Assembly (NCBI GenBank): GCA_964371145.1 | Contig: CAYJKO010000001.1 | Span: 1-64,000, forward strand | Length of the DNA: 64,000 nucleotides | Reading direction: 5' to 3' | DNA from: CAUTNA01 sp964371145 | GTDB taxonomy: Bacteria; Pseudomonadota; Alphaproteobacteria; Rs-D84 | Shown here: one piece after another, positions 19,505 to 28,477 of the stretch | Layout of the letters: each line of letters begins with the position of its first letter | Numbering within the stretch: position 1 is the first letter of the stretch | Notes under the pieces: generated by a model | What the model saw: only the letters and a program-made list of their open reading frames with translations | Told to the model about the DNA's origin: nothing | Databases searched by the model: none | Translations under genes and position numbers: made by a program

Positions 19505-19774
19505 ATGCCAAGACGTATACTGCAAGGAACTGTTGTTAGTACAGCAAGTGACAAAACCGTCGTTATCGAAGTAGAACGCCGTTTCCGTCATCCTTTGTAT
19601 GGAAAGTTTGTTAAACAAAACAAAAAATACAAAGCACACGATGAAGCCAATGAATATAAAGTTGGTGAAATTGTTGCAATTGAAGAACATCGCCCAATAT
19701 CCAAGACTAAATCTTGGGTTGTAAAAGGTCGCGTTGGTGTTTCAAAAGATAACAATGTTGATGTGGCTGAATAA
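19505..19774 (+). CDS. rpsQ: 30S ribosomal protein S17
   Basis: An 89-residue OB-fold protein. [20 protein letters not shown] and [21 protein letters not shown] are the family motifs. The following 115-base spacer contains an imperfect CGATTGGG / CCCGATTCG hairpin near 19859. Confidence 0.96.
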   Translation: MPRRILQGTVVSTASDKTVVIEVERRFRHPLYGKFVKQNKKYKAHDEANEYKVGEIVAIEEHRPISKTKSWVVKGRVGVSKDNNVDVAE

Positions 19775-19889
19775 TCAGTTCAAACAATAAAAAGTGGTTT
19801 TTTGAGGTCTGGATAATCAGAGAGACAGTCGAAACCCGTGAAACAAAGCGATTGGGGATTGCCCGATTCGCAGGACAAGGAAAAAAGTT

Positions 19890-20264
19890 ATGATTCAAAA
19901 TGAAACAGTTATGACAGTTGCAGATAACTCTGGTGCACGTAAAGCTATGTGTATCAAAGTGTTAGGCGGTTCACATCGTCGTTATGCATCCGTTGGTGAT
20001 AAAATTGTGGTTGCTATTAAAGAAGCAATTCCACGCGGTAAAGTTCAAAAAGGTACAGTACAACGTGCAATTATCGTTCGTACTAAATTCCCTGTAAAAC
20101 GTCCAGATGGATCAATAATCCGTTTTGATGACAATGCAGTTGTTTTAATCAATAAAAACAATTTTGAACCAATTGGAACACGTATCTTCGGACCAATTGC
20201 CAGAGAAACTCGTCGTAAATACGATGTGCAAAAAATCGTGTCTTTGGCACCAGAAGTTATATAA
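19890..20264 (+). CDS. rplN: 50S ribosomal protein L14
   Basis: A 124-residue interface protein. [19 protein letters not shown] and [12 protein letters not shown] are conserved. First gene of the spc section. Confidence 0.97.
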   Translation: MIQNETVMTVADNSGARKAMCIKVLGGSHRRYASVGDKIVVAIKEAIPRGKVQKGTVQRAIIVRTKFPVKRPDGSIIRFDDNAVVLINKNNFEPIGTRIFGPIARETRRKYDVQKIVSLAPEVI

Positions 20265-20281
20265 AATAAAAGGTATTTGAC

Positions 20282-20584
20282 ATGAAAATTAAAAAAGGCG
20301 ACACAGTTGTTGTTATCTCAGGAAAATACAAAGGTGTGAAAGGTACAGTGTTAGAATCACGTCCAACAGAATCTCGTGTTGTTGTCGAAGGTGTAAACCG
20401 TCGTAAATGGCACATCAAACCTACACAGGAAAAAGCAGGGCATATTATTGACCGCGAAGCTCCTGTGCATGTATCAAATGTTGCATTGGTTGACCCTAAA
20501 ACTTCTAAACCAACACGTGTTGGATATAAAGTTGAAGCCGGTAAAAAAATCCGTGTAGCTAAAAAATCTGGTTCTGAAATATAA
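20282..20584 (+). CDS. rplX: 50S ribosomal protein L24
   Basis: A 100-residue assembly initiator with the KOW motif [20 protein letters not shown] at the N-terminus. Confidence 0.97.
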   Translation: MKIKKGDTVVVISGKYKGVKGTVLESRPTESRVVVEGVNRRKWHIKPTQEKAGHIIDREAPVHVSNVALVDPKTSKPTRVGYKVEAGKKIRVAKKSGSEI

Positions 20585-20595
20585 AATAAAAAAAT

Positions 20596-20615
20596 GTTTC
20601 CGCTGTTACGGGGAC
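20596..20615 (+). other. stem-loop between rplX and rplE (CTGTTA loop)
   Basis: GTTTCCG / CGGGGAC stem with G-T pairs around a CTGTTA loop. The core CCGCTGTTACGG is repeated exactly in the rplF-rplR spacer. Confidence 0.5.
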
Positions 20616-20634
20616 GATAAAAAAGGAATTTAAA

Positions 20635-21180
20635 ATGCAAAGCAGATTGCGCGAAATTTATGAAACAAAAGTTATCCCAGAATTAAAATCAGAATTCGGG
20701 TATAAAAATGATTTGTCTGTACCACGTTTAGAAAAAGTTGTTTTAAACATGGGTATCGGAAGTGCCGTTACAGATAAAAAGAAATTAGAAGCAGCCGTTA
20801 AAGATTTAACAGCGATTGCTGCTCAAAAATCAGTGGTAACAAAAGCAAAAAAATCAATTGCTACATACAGATTACGTGAAGGCCAAGCAATTGGTACAAA
20901 AGTAACTTTGCGTGGTAAAAGAATGTATGATTTCTTGGATAAATTGATTACTGTTGCATTGCCACGTGTAAAAGACTTCCAAGGATTGTCAAAATCTAAA
21001 TTTGATGGTCGCGGAAACTATGCTTTTGGAATCAAAGAACATTTGATTTTCCCAGAAATTTCAATCGACAGAATTGATGCTATTTTGGGTATGGATATCG
21101 TTATCGCAACAACAGCGAAAACAGATGATGAAGCACGCGCATTGCTGACTAAAATCGGCTTGCCTTTGGTTTTGAAATAA
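20635..21180 (+). CDS. rplE: 50S ribosomal protein L5
   Basis: A 181-residue protein that binds 5S r[16 protein letters not shown] and the [20 protein letters not shown] signature are intact. Confidence 0.97.
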   Translation: MQSRLREIYETKVIPELKSEFGYKNDLSVPRLEKVVLNMGIGSAVTDKKKLEAAVKDLTAIAAQKSVVTKAKKSIATYRLREGQAIGTKVTLRGKRMYDFLDKLITVALPRVKDFQGLSKSKFDGRGNYAFGIKEHLIFPEISIDRIDAILGMDIVIATTAKTDDEARALLTKIGLPLVLK

Positions 21181-21205
21181 TAATAACTAGTTTAAGGAAT
21201 TAAAA

Positions 21206-21508
21206 ATGGCAAAAAAAGCATTAGTAGAAAAACAAGGTCGTCGTGAAGAAATGGTTGCTAAATACGCTGCTAAACACGCTGCAATCAAAGCAAAAATGTC
21301 TGTTAACGCGACACCAGATGAAAGAATTGACGCTATGAAAAAATTGGCAAAAATGCCAAGAAATGCAAATCCGACAAGATTACGTAACCGTTGTTCTGTT
21401 ACAGGTCGTTCACGCGGATTTTCAAGATTGTTCGGTTTGTGCCGTCAACAATTGAGAACTTTGGCGTCCCAAGGATTGTTACCAGGTGTTCGTAAATCCA
21501 GCTGGTAA
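21206..21508 (+). CDS. rpsN: 30S ribosomal protein S14
   Basis: A 100-residue long-form S14, lacking the four-cysteine zinc site of the short form. [20 protein letters not shown] and the RKSSW end are standard. Confidence 0.97.
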   Translation: MAKKALVEKQGRREEMVAKYAAKHAAIKAKMSVNATPDERIDAMKKLAKMPRNANPTRLRNRCSVTGRSRGFSRLFGLCRQQLRTLASQGLLPGVRKSSW

Positions 21509-21576
21509 GAATAAACAAGCTGTGGACAATGCAGCTGAAATTAATAAATTGCTTAAAATAATATAAGGAGCAAAAG

Positions 21577-21975
21577 ATGTCATTATCACACCCAATAGGG
21601 GATATGTTAACCCGCATCCGTAATGGACAAAATGCAGGTAAAGAAAGCGTTTCAATGCCAAACAGCAAATTGCGTCGTGCGGTTTTGAATGTTTTAAAAG
21701 AAGAAGGTTTTATTTTGGATTTTCGCACAATTCAATTAGACGACAAACGTACAGATTTGGTCGCTGATTTGAAATATGTTGGTGGAAATGGGGCGATACA
21801 AGAAATATCTGCTGTATCAAAACCAGGTCGCCGCGTATATTCAGGTTGCTTGAAAATGCCAAAAGTATTAAATGGTTTGGGTATTTCCATCGTGTCTACT
21901 CCAAACGGAGTTATGACAGACCACAAGGCTCGTTTATTGAACGTCGGTGGCGAAGTATTATGCAAAGTCATATAA
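21577..21975 (+). CDS. rpsH: 30S ribosomal protein S8
   Basis: A 132-residue assembly protein; in other bacteria it represses the spc operon. HPIGDMLTRIRNGQ begins the protein. The usual C-terminal GGEVLCKV is seen. Confidence 0.96.
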   Translation: MSLSHPIGDMLTRIRNGQNAGKESVSMPNSKLRRAVLNVLKEEGFILDFRTIQLDDKRTDLVADLKYVGGNGAIQEISAVSKPGRRVYSGCLKMPKVLNGLGISIVSTPNGVMTDHKARLLNVGGEVLCKVI

Positions 21976-21994
21976 TTACAAGGAGCTAGAAGTT

Positions 21995-22546
21995 ATGTCA
22001 CGCGCAGGAAAATATCCGGTAGAAATTAAAGACGGCGTTTCAATTGAAATGACCGCAAAAGAATTGATTGTTAAAGGCCCAAAAGGCGAATTAAATTTAT
22101 CTTTGGTAACAAAAAATGCAAATTTGGTTGATATCAAAATCGAAGGTAACTTGGTTACTGTTACCCCTAAAGATGCAGATGATAAACCATCATGTGCAAT
22201 GTGGGGAACAATGGCACGTAATATTGCAAACGCAATAGAAGGTGTAACAGTTGGGTTCACAAAAGAAATTTACATGAAAGGTGTTGGTTATAAAGCATCT
22301 GTTCAAGGCAATGATTTAGTGTTAATCGCGGGTTATTCTCATGATGTTGTTTTGCCAATTCCAGCTGGATTAACAGTTGAAATGGGTGCAGCACCAACAG
22401 AATTTGCAGTAAAAGGTATTGATAAATGCATTGTCGGACAATTCGCAGACAAAATCTGCAAAGTTCGTAAAGCAGATCCTTATAAAGGAAAAGGTATCTT
22501 CTATAAAGGACAAAAAGTTCGCCGCAAAGAAGGTAAAAAGAAATAA
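21995..22546 (+). CDS. rplF: 50S ribosomal protein L6
   Basis: A 183-residue protein with two related domains. The C-terminal signature RKADPYKGKGIFYKGQ is intact. Start 21995 follows AAGGAGCTAGA; a longer frame from 21947 overlaps rpsH and is rejected. Confidence 0.97.
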   Translation: MSRAGKYPVEIKDGVSIEMTAKELIVKGPKGELNLSLVTKNANLVDIKIEGNLVTVTPKDADDKPSCAMWGTMARNIANAIEGVTVGFTKEIYMKGVGYKASVQGNDLVLIAGYSHDVVLPIPAGLTVEMGAAPTEFAVKGIDKCIVGQFADKICKVRKADPYKGKGIFYKGQKVRRKEGKKK

Positions 22547-22563
22547 TAAACAGTAGATGTAAA

Positions 22564-22583
22564 ATTCCCGCTGTTACGGGAAT
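22564..22583 (+). other. stem-loop between rplF and rplR (CTGTTA loop)
   Basis: ATTCCCG and CGGGAAT form a perfect 7-bp stem around CTGTTA; shares its 12-base core with the rplX-rplE stem-loop. Confidence 0.6.
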
Positions 22584-22600
22584 ACAAAAAAGGAAATAAA

Positions 22601-22957
22601 ATGTTAAAACATTTATCTACAAATGAAAGACGTATCTTGGCTAATCGCGGTGCGTTGAAAAGAAAAAATCCTGAAAAAATCAGATTGTCTGTTTTCCGTT
22701 CAGGACGTCATATTGAAATCCAAGCAATTGATGATGTTCGTGGTCATACATTGGCTTTTGCGTCATCAAAAGAAAAATCTTTTTCTGGAAAAGGTTGGGA
22801 CGTTGCCAGTGCTGAAATCATTGGTAAAACATTTGCGGAACGTTTAGTTGCAGCAAAATTGGTTGAAAATTGTTACTTTGATCGTGGTGGTTACCGCTAT
22901 CATGGTCGTGTAAAAGCATTGTGCGAAGCATTACGCGCAGGCGGAATTAAGATTTAA
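22601..22957 (+). CDS. rplR: 50S ribosomal protein L18
   Basis: A 118-residue 5S rRNA-binding protein. [18 protein letters not shown] and [20 protein letters not shown] are diagnostic. Confidence 0.97.
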   Translation: MLKHLSTNERRILANRGALKRKNPEKIRLSVFRSGRHIEIQAIDDVRGHTLAFASSKEKSFSGKGWDVASAEIIGKTFAERLVAAKLVENCYFDRGGYRYHGRVKALCEALRAGGIKI

Positions 22958-22968
22958 GGAGCATATAA

Positions 22969-23520
22969 ATGGCACGTTTTGATGATAAAAAATTACAGAC
23001 AGATAACTTGGTTGATAAACTAGTTTCTATTAACCGCGTATCCAAAGCCGTAAAAGGTGGTACTAATATGTCTTTCTCTGCATTGGTTGTAGTAGGAGAC
23101 AAAGCAGGTCGCGTTGGTTTTGGTAAAGGTAAAGCGTTAGAAGTTCAATCTGCTGTTCAAAAAGCAACAAAAGCTGCAAAAGCAAAAATGGTTCGTGTTC
23201 CATTGAAAGAAGGACGCACTTTGCACCATGATATGACATCTAAATACGGCGCAAGCAAATTGGTTTTACGTTCTGCTATTCCTGGTACTGGAATTATTGC
23301 AGGTGGTGCTTTGCGTGCAGTATTCGAATGCTTGGGTATCCAAGACGTTGTGGTTAAATCACAAGGTTCAAACAACCCAAACAATATGATTCGCGCTGTT
23401 TTCGAAGCTTTTGGTAAAATGAATTCTCCTAAAACTGTTGCGATGCGTCGCGGTAAAACAGTTGGTGAAATCATCGCTGATCGTGATGGAAAAAAAATAG
23501 CTGATGAAGGCCAAGAATAA
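22969..23520 (+). CDS. rpsE: 30S ribosomal protein S5
   Basis: A 183-residue protein important for decoding fidelity. The N-terminal loop [20 protein letters not shown] and the [13 protein letters not shown] motif are intact. Confidence 0.97.
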   Translation: MARFDDKKLQTDNLVDKLVSINRVSKAVKGGTNMSFSALVVVGDKAGRVGFGKGKALEVQSAVQKATKAAKAKMVRVPLKEGRTLHHDMTSKYGASKLVLRSAIPGTGIIAGGALRAVFECLGIQDVVVKSQGSNNPNNMIRAVFEAFGKMNSPKTVAMRRGKTVGEIIADRDGKKIADEGQE

Positions 23521-23544
23521 TTTTAAATTAAAAGGAATTTTATT

Positions 23545-23721
23545 ATGTCAGTAATAATTGCAAAACAAATTAAAAGCACTATTGGTCGCCCAGAATCTCA
23601 AGTGAAAATTATGAAAGCTTTGGGTTTTGGTAAAATCAACCGTGTAAAAGAATTAAAAGACACAGAATCAGTTCGTGGTATGATTAAAAAAGTAGCACAT
23701 TTGATTGAAATTGTTGGATAA
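23545..23721 (+). CDS. rpmD: 50S ribosomal protein L30
   Basis: A 58-residue protein read directly from the sequence between rpsE and rplO. It starts MSVIIAKQIKSTIGRPE, continues IMKALGFGKINR and ends HLIEIVG, the standard L30 pattern. AAAGGAATTTT ribosome site. Its position between S5 and L15 is canonical. Confidence 0.96.
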   Translation: MSVIIAKQIKSTIGRPESQVKIMKALGFGKINRVKELKDTESVRGMIKKVAHLIEIVG

Positions 23722-23740
23722 TTAATTAAACCGAGTATTT

Positions 23741-23789
23741 AACAATTTTATTGTTGAATGCGAAACAATGATTATGTCAAAATGACATA
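23741..23789 (+). other. two stem-loops between rpmD and rplO
   Basis: AACAA-TTTTA-TTGTT (23741-23755) and a perfect TATGTCA-AAA-TGACATA (23773-23789) hairpin, the latter ending about 20 bases before the rplO start. Confidence 0.5.
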
Positions 23790-23809
23790 GGAAAAATAGG
23801 AAAATAAAA

Positions 23810-24268
23810 ATGAAATTAAATGCATTAATGGATAATTTGGGTGCACGTAAAAGCATCAAACGCGTTGGTCGCGGTATGGCGTCAGGTTATGGTAAAACTG
23901 CCGGACGTGGACACAAAGGTCAAAGAGCAAGATCAGGTTCAAGAAACCAATCTACATTCCAAGGGGGACAAACACCAATTTTACGTCGTTTCCCAAAATT
24001 TGGTTTTAACAACCCGTTTGCAAAAACATTTGTAACTGTTAATTTGGCAGATATTCAAAGATTTATCGATGCCGGTAAAATTAACGCAGCAGACGTTATC
24101 ACAATGGATTCTTTGTTGAACGCAAAAATTATTAACCGTAAATTATCAGGTTTAAAAATTTTGGCAAAAGGCGAATTGAAAACTGCTGTTAAAATTGTTG
24201 CTGACAGATGGTCAAAAGCAGCAGAAGTTGCAGTTGTAAAAGCCGGTGGCGAAATTAAAACAAAATAA
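23810..24268 (+). CDS. rplO: 50S ribosomal protein L15
   Basis: A 152-residue protein. The glycine-rich start KRVGRGMASGYGKTAGRGHK, then FQGGQTPILRRFPKFGF, are conserved. Confidence 0.97.
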   Translation: MKLNALMDNLGARKSIKRVGRGMASGYGKTAGRGHKGQRARSGSRNQSTFQGGQTPILRRFPKFGFNNPFAKTFVTVNLADIQRFIDAGKINAADVITMDSLLNAKIINRKLSGLKILAKGELKTAVKIVADRWSKAAEVAVVKAGGEIKTK

Positions 24269-24283
24269 TAAAAGAAGAAAGCA

Positions 24284-25603
24284 ATGAAATTTATAAAAGA
24301 CCTTTATACTGGAATGACTGATCTGCAAAAACGTATTTTATTTACGATTGGTGCATTATTGGTTTATCGTATAGGGTCTTTTATCCCATTGCCGGGTGTT
24401 AACGCAAGTGCAGTTTTGCATTTGTTCGATTCAACCCAAGGCGGAATGTTGGGAATGTTTGATATGTTTTCAGGCGGTTCGTTATCACGTATGTCTGTTT
24501 TGGCATTGAATATTTTCCCGTATATTTCAGCATCCATTGTTATTCAATTGATGAGTGCAACCAGCAAAACTTTGGGCGATTTGCGCAAAGAGGGTGAATC
24601 AGGTCGTACAAAAATCAATCAATACACCAGATATTTGGCCGTTTTATTGGCGGTTGTTCAAGGTTGGGCAATTGTAAAAGGGTTAAGCGCTATGGCGCCT
24701 GTAAATGGTGTGGCTGCGGTTGTAAACCCAGGATTCATTTTTGAATTCACAGCTGTAATTGCTTTGGTTGGTGGAACTGTATTCGTTATGTGGTTGGCCG
24801 AACAAATTACATCTCGTGGTTTGGGACAGGGCGCGTCTTTGTTGATTTTGGCAGGTATTTTGGCAGAAGTTCCAGGAACATTGGGTAATTTATTATCTTT
24901 GATTTCAGTCGGTCAAATTTCACCTATGATGATCGCATTGGTTGTTGCATTTGTTGTTGGTATTGTTGCATTAATTGCTTTTGTAGAACAAGGGCAACGC
25001 AGAATGCAAATTTTATACCCAAGACAAGTGTCTGCAAATGGGGTTGCAAATACAAACGCATCTTATTTACCAATAAAAGTTAATATGTCTGGTGTTATGG
25101 GACCTGTGTTTGCGTCTTCAATTATGATGATGCCGGCATTTATCCAAAGATTTATCCAAAGCGATAATATGGCTGTGCAAAACATTATGGGATATTTCAC
25201 ATATGGAACTTGGACATACATTGGTTTCTTTACATTATTAATTGCATTCTTTGCATATTTTCAAACAGCGGTTGTTTTCAATTCAGAAGAAACCAGCAAT
25301 AATTTGAAAAATGCAGGCGGATATATCCCAGGTATCAGACCGGGCGAACAAACTATTCAATATCTTGATGGTGTTGTTTCCAGAACAACAGCAATCGGCG
25401 TTATGTATTTAATCGCTGTTTGTGTATTGCCGATTATATTGAATACACATTTGGGAATGCCAGTTGCAATCGGCGGAACCAGTTTGTTAATCGTTGGCGC
25501 GGTGGTATTGGATACTATGAATCAAATTCAATCCTTTTTAGTCGCGAAACAATACGGTGGTGTTATCAAAAACACACAGAAAAAAGGCCGTTTTCGTAAT
25601 TAA
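24284..25603 (+). CDS. secY: preprotein translocase subunit SecY
   Basis: A 439-residue inner-membrane channel of the Sec pathway with ten hydrophobic segments. YRIGSFIPLPGVN begins TM1, FDMFSGGSLSRMSVLALNI is the plug region, and the cytosolic loops RQVSANG and GGYIPGIRPG are present. Full length. In most alphaproteobacteria adk follows secY; here rpsM follows after a 152-base spacer. Confidence 0.98.
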   Translation: MKFIKDLYTGMTDLQKRILFTIGALLVYRIGSFIPLPGVNASAVLHLFDSTQGGMLGMFDMFSGGSLSRMSVLALNIFPYISASIVIQLMSATSKTLGDLRKEGESGRTKINQYTRYLAVLLAVVQGWAIVKGLSAMAPVNGVAAVVNPGFIFEFTAVIALVGGTVFVMWLAEQITSRGLGQGASLLILAGILAEVPGTLGNLLSLISVGQISPMMIALVVAFVVGIVALIAFVEQGQRRMQILYPRQVSANGVANTNASYLPIKVNMSGVMGPVFASSIMMMPAFIQRFIQSDNMAVQNIMGYFTYGTWTYIGFFTLLIAFFAYFQTAVVFNSEETSNNLKNAGGYIPGIRPGEQTIQYLDGVVSRTTAIGVMYLIAVCVLPIILNTHLGMPVAIGGTSLLIVGAVVLDTMNQIQSFLVAKQYGGVIKNTQKKGRFRN

Positions 25604-25626
25604 ATACGGATAAATAAAAACAAAGT

Positions 25627-25726
25627 TTGACTTTTGCAGAATTTTAATTCAAAATAGTTCAGCAAAAATTAAAAAAATTCGGAAATTTATTTCTGGGTTA
25701 AACAAAAGCATGGTGGGAAACCACCA
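25627..25726 (+). other. secY-rpsM spacer with stem-loop and possible internal promoter
   Basis: TGGTGG (25711-25716) and CCACCA (25721-25726) flank a GAAA tetraloop. Farther upstream TTGACT (25627-25632), 17 bases and CAAAAT (25650-25655) resemble a weak promoter. The spacer takes the place where adk is normally found. Confidence 0.4.
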
Positions 25727-25755
25727 CAGGTTAAAATAAAAAAGGAAAACAGAAC

Positions 25756-26133
25756 ATGGCACGTATAGCAGGTGTGAACATTCCAACAGAAAAACGCGTT
25801 GAAATCGCTTTGCGATATATTCACGGTATTGGACCAGCTAAATCAGCACAAATTTGCAAAGCTTTGAAATTCAAAGATTCTTTGCGCGTGAAAGATTTAA
25901 CTGATACGGATGTTATCAACATTTCAAACTATATCGAACAAAACTTTAAAGTTGAAGGTGAAGTTCGTCGTGATGTCGCTATGAATATCAAACGTCTGCA
26001 AGACTTGAAATCATATCGCGGTATCCGTCATCGTAATCGTTTACCTGTTCGTGGACAAAGAACACAAACAAATGCACGTACCCGTAAAGGTAAACGCGTT
26101 GTTGTTGCAGGGTCCGCAACAAAGGGTAAATAA
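25756..26133 (+). CDS. rpsM: 30S ribosomal protein S13
   Basis: A 125-residue head protein contacting the P-site t[23 protein letters not shown] and [20 protein letters not shown] are diagnostic. Confidence 0.98.
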   Translation: MARIAGVNIPTEKRVEIALRYIHGIGPAKSAQICKALKFKDSLRVKDLTDTDVINISNYIEQNFKVEGEVRRDVAMNIKRLQDLKSYRGIRHRNRLPVRGQRTQTNARTRKGKRVVVAGSATKGK

Positions 26134-26148
26134 AATCAATTGGGTAGA

Positions 26149-26168
26149 GATTAACACGACAGTTAATC
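26149..26168 (+). other. stem-loop between rpsM and rpsK
   Basis: GATTAAC and GTTAATC form a perfect 7-bp stem with an ACGACA loop; no T-run. Confidence 0.55.
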
Positions 26169-26193
26169 GTAGACATCTAAAAAGGTAATAAAA

Positions 26194-26571
26194 ATGGCAG
26201 TAAGCAAAAAGAAAGTCGTTAAAAAAGTAGCACACGGTATTGCACATATCGTTGCGACAAATAACAATACAAGAATCACAATCACAGACCAATCTGGCGC
26301 AGTTTTGGCATGGGCAACAGCGGGTGCTAATAATTTCAAAGGTGCAAAAAAATCTACACCTTATGCTGCAACTATTGTTGCGGACGTTGTTGGTAAAAAA
26401 GTTACAGATATGGGTATGAAAACAATTGATGTTTTAATGCGCGGTATCGGTCAAGGTCGTGAATCTGCTGTTCGTGGATTGGGTAATGCAGGATTGATCG
26501 TTCAATCTATTACAGACACAACACGCGTTCCACACAACGGCTGTCGTCCGAAAAAAGTACGCCGTAATTAA
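26194..26571 (+). CDS. rpsK: 30S ribosomal protein S11
   Basis: A 125-residue platform protein. The C-terminal signature SITDTTRVPHNGCRPKKVRR is intact. Last gene of the uninterrupted superoperon: a terminator follows instead of rpoA. Confidence 0.97.
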   Translation: MAVSKKKVVKKVAHGIAHIVATNNNTRITITDQSGAVLAWATAGANNFKGAKKSTPYAATIVADVVGKKVTDMGMKTIDVLMRGIGQGRESAVRGLGNAGLIVQSITDTTRVPHNGCRPKKVRRN

Positions 26572-26593
26572 TATACGTGTGACTGAAATAATT

Positions 26594-26621
26594 AAATCCC
26601 CATTTTCGGGGATTTTTTTTA
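26594..26621 (+). terminator. rho-independent terminator after rpsK
   Basis: AAATCCCC / GGGGATTT stem with an ATTTTC loop and eight T. It separates the ribosomal superoperon from the inserted ankyrin-like genes. Confidence 0.9.
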
Positions 26622-26639
26622 TGGATTTAAATTTGTTTC

Positions 26640-26668
26640 TTGACAGAGTAGTTTTTTAGTGTTATTTT
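26640..26668 (+). promoter_or_regulatory. promoter of the first ankyrin-like cassette
   Basis: Perfect -35 TTGACA (26640-26645), 17-base spacer ending in TTTTAGTGT, -10 TATTTT (26663-26668). The promoter of the second cassette at 44815 has the same architecture and a similar spacer end. Confidence 0.65.
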
Positions 26669-26698
26669 TATATAGTTGTTAAATTAAAGGTTAATTGA

Positions 26699-27133
26699 AT
26701 GAAAATTGAGAGAAAAATTGAGGTGACTTTAAGTGCGCATGAATTGGACGAATTGCGAGATAAGTATACAAAAGAAAAAAATACTGAAAAATTTATGGCT
26801 GCCATAAAGGCAAATGATTTGGAAAATGCAAAAAAAATCTATGAAAAAGGTTTGTTAGATGTAAATGGATTGCATTCTAATAGATTTTCTTTATTACATG
26901 TTGCGATAATAGATGGGGTTTCAGAAGAAATTATTGATTTTTTATTAAGTCTTCCAGAAACGGATATATTAAGAATAAAGCATAATGAAGATGCTTTAAG
27001 TTTGGCAAAAAAATTATCAAGTCCGTCGATTTATAAAAAAGTTGATACGGAAATAAAACGCAGAAATTTATCAAGAATACGTTATAGATTTAATAATGTG
27101 GTGGACGGTATTCTAAAAAAAATTACCAAATAA
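26699..27133 (+). CDS. ankyrin-like small protein, cassette 1 gene 1
   Basis: A 144-residue cytoplasmic protein. Residues about 30-90 form two ankyrin-like helix pairs (FMAAIKANDLENAKKIYEKG; SLLHVAIIDGVSEEIIDFLL). A basic helical C-terminus (RRNLSRIRYRF) follows. No enzymatic motif. Start has an AAAGG site. It is the first of three tandem genes placed between rpsK and rpoA. Binding partner unknown. Confidence 0.75.
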   Translation: MKIERKIEVTLSAHELDELRDKYTKEKNTEKFMAAIKANDLENAKKIYEKGLLDVNGLHSNRFSLLHVAIIDGVSEEIIDFLLSLPETDILRIKHNEDALSLAKKLSSPSIYKKVDTEIKRRNLSRIRYRFNNVVDGILKKITK

Positions 27134-27144
27134 AAAGGAAAAAA

Positions 27145-27600
27145 ATGTTAAACAAATATGAAAAATTATATTTTGATTCAATTGTGTCCGGCAGTGTTGC
27201 GGGAATAAATAAAGCTTTGGCTAACGGTGTTGATGTAAACACAATTCACCCAAGTGGTTTTAACGGTGCATATATTGCAATTAACCGTGAACGTCCGGGC
27301 GTTGTTAATTATTTGGTTGATCGCGGAATTAATGTAGATTTTGTTCGAAAATTTACCGGGTATACAACATTGATGCATGCTTTGTATAAAAAAGATGAAA
27401 TTTCTGCAAGAATTTTGTTGGCAAAATCTGACAACGTATTGCACAAAGCAAAAAACAATATGAATGCTTTAAGAGTGGCGGAGCAGGCAGGGATGAAAGA
27501 TTTGATTCCTTTGATAAAAGAAAAAATGCTGATAGAGCAAAGCAAAAGAATGAATTATTTCGAAAAAATGTTAATGTCTGTTAAATCAATTGCTAAATAA
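27145..27600 (+). CDS. ankyrin repeat protein, cassette 1 gene 2
   Basis: A 151-residue protein with three ankyrin-like repeats: IVSGSVAGINKALANGVDVN (about 12-31), AYIAINRERPGVVNYLVDRG (about 43-62) and TLMHALYKKDEISARILLAK (about 74-93). AAAAGGAAAA ribosome site 11 bases after the previous gene. Likely a protein-interaction scaffold in the cytoplasm; no signal peptide. Confidence 0.8.
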   Translation: MLNKYEKLYFDSIVSGSVAGINKALANGVDVNTIHPSGFNGAYIAINRERPGVVNYLVDRGINVDFVRKFTGYTTLMHALYKKDEISARILLAKSDNVLHKAKNNMNALRVAEQAGMKDLIPLIKEKMLIEQSKRMNYFEKMLMSVKSIAK

Positions 27601-27614
27601 AAAAAGAACAGTAC

Positions 27615-28370
27615 ATGAGAAAAAAAACAGATAATAGTCAAGATGTTGTATCAAGAAATGAATTAAGAGCAAGAAATGCAATTGTTCGTAAATTGATAAA
27701 AAAAGGCATTGTTCGTCCGGGAATTTCTGATGATTTTTTAGAAAAAGCCATTGAAAATTATAAAAATGGTGTTGTCGAAAAACCGTCGGAAGATATTGTT
27801 TGTGAAAATATTGTGATGGATCCTGTAATTGATTTTAATGTAATTAAACAGGATTATAAATTGCCTGTGATGACGCATTCGGAAATGTTGGAGAAAGAAG
27901 AATCTGTCGAGCAAGAATCAGGGTCCGCAAAAAACACAAGAGTCAGAAGCGATAATATTGTTCCCGTATTGTCCAAGGCAGATAAAGTCCAGGCGGCTAC
28001 AAATTTGTTGTGGGATGCCATTAAAACCGGAGATAAAAAAAATCTGTATATGGCTTTGCGAGAAGATGCAAATGTAGAATTGGCCGATTCTTGTGGTAAC
28101 AATGCTTTTATGCAAGCGATTGTTTTGCAAGAATTTGATATTGCGAAAATAATCTATAAGCATGGTGTCAGCACAATAAAATTGAATAAAAAAAATCAAA
28201 ATGCCATAGATTTGATTCAAAAATATTTTACTTCTGTTCAAAGAAAATATTTTGAAAGAATATTCGAATGCGAAAGAAAAAATTCTGCAAAACCCGGTGA
28301 TTTATGGAAATATGGATTCAATGCATGGCAAGAATGTATTGTTTCAAAAAAAGATTCAAAAACTAAATAA
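27615..28370 (+). CDS. ankyrin-like protein with basic N-terminus, cassette 1 gene 3
   Basis: A 251-residue protein. The first 60 residues are basic and helical (RNELRARNAIVRKLIKKGIV), the middle is acidic and Ser-rich (about 85-115), and residues 125-200 hold ankyrin-like pairs (NLLWDAIKTGDKKNLYMALR; AFMQAIVLQEFDIAKIIYKHG). The start is preceded only by a weak AAAAAGAA site. No terminator separates it from the rpoA promoter, so read-through into rpoA is possible. Confidence 0.7.
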   Translation: MRKKTDNSQDVVSRNELRARNAIVRKLIKKGIVRPGISDDFLEKAIENYKNGVVEKPSEDIVCENIVMDPVIDFNVIKQDYKLPVMTHSEMLEKEESVEQESGSAKNTRVRSDNIVPVLSKADKVQAATNLLWDAIKTGDKKNLYMALREDANVELADSCGNNAFMQAIVLQEFDIAKIIYKHGVSTIKLNKKNQNAIDLIQKYFTSVQRKYFERIFECERKNSAKPGDLWKYGFNAWQECIVSKKDSKTK

Positions 28371-28374
28371 TTGT

Positions 28375-28403
28375 TTGACTTTTCTTTGATTGTGCTATAA
28401 AAT
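28375..28403 (+). promoter_or_regulatory. rpoA-rplQ promoter
   Basis: -35 TTGACT (28375-28380), 17-base spacer, -10 TAAAAT (28398-28403). This own promoter compensates for the separation of rpoA from the rest of the alpha operon. Confidence 0.65.
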
Positions 28404-28477
28404 CGTTAAGCTTGTGTAATAATGCATGGGTGCCAGATAATGGTGAAAATAATAAACTAAGCCAAATGGATAAAATT

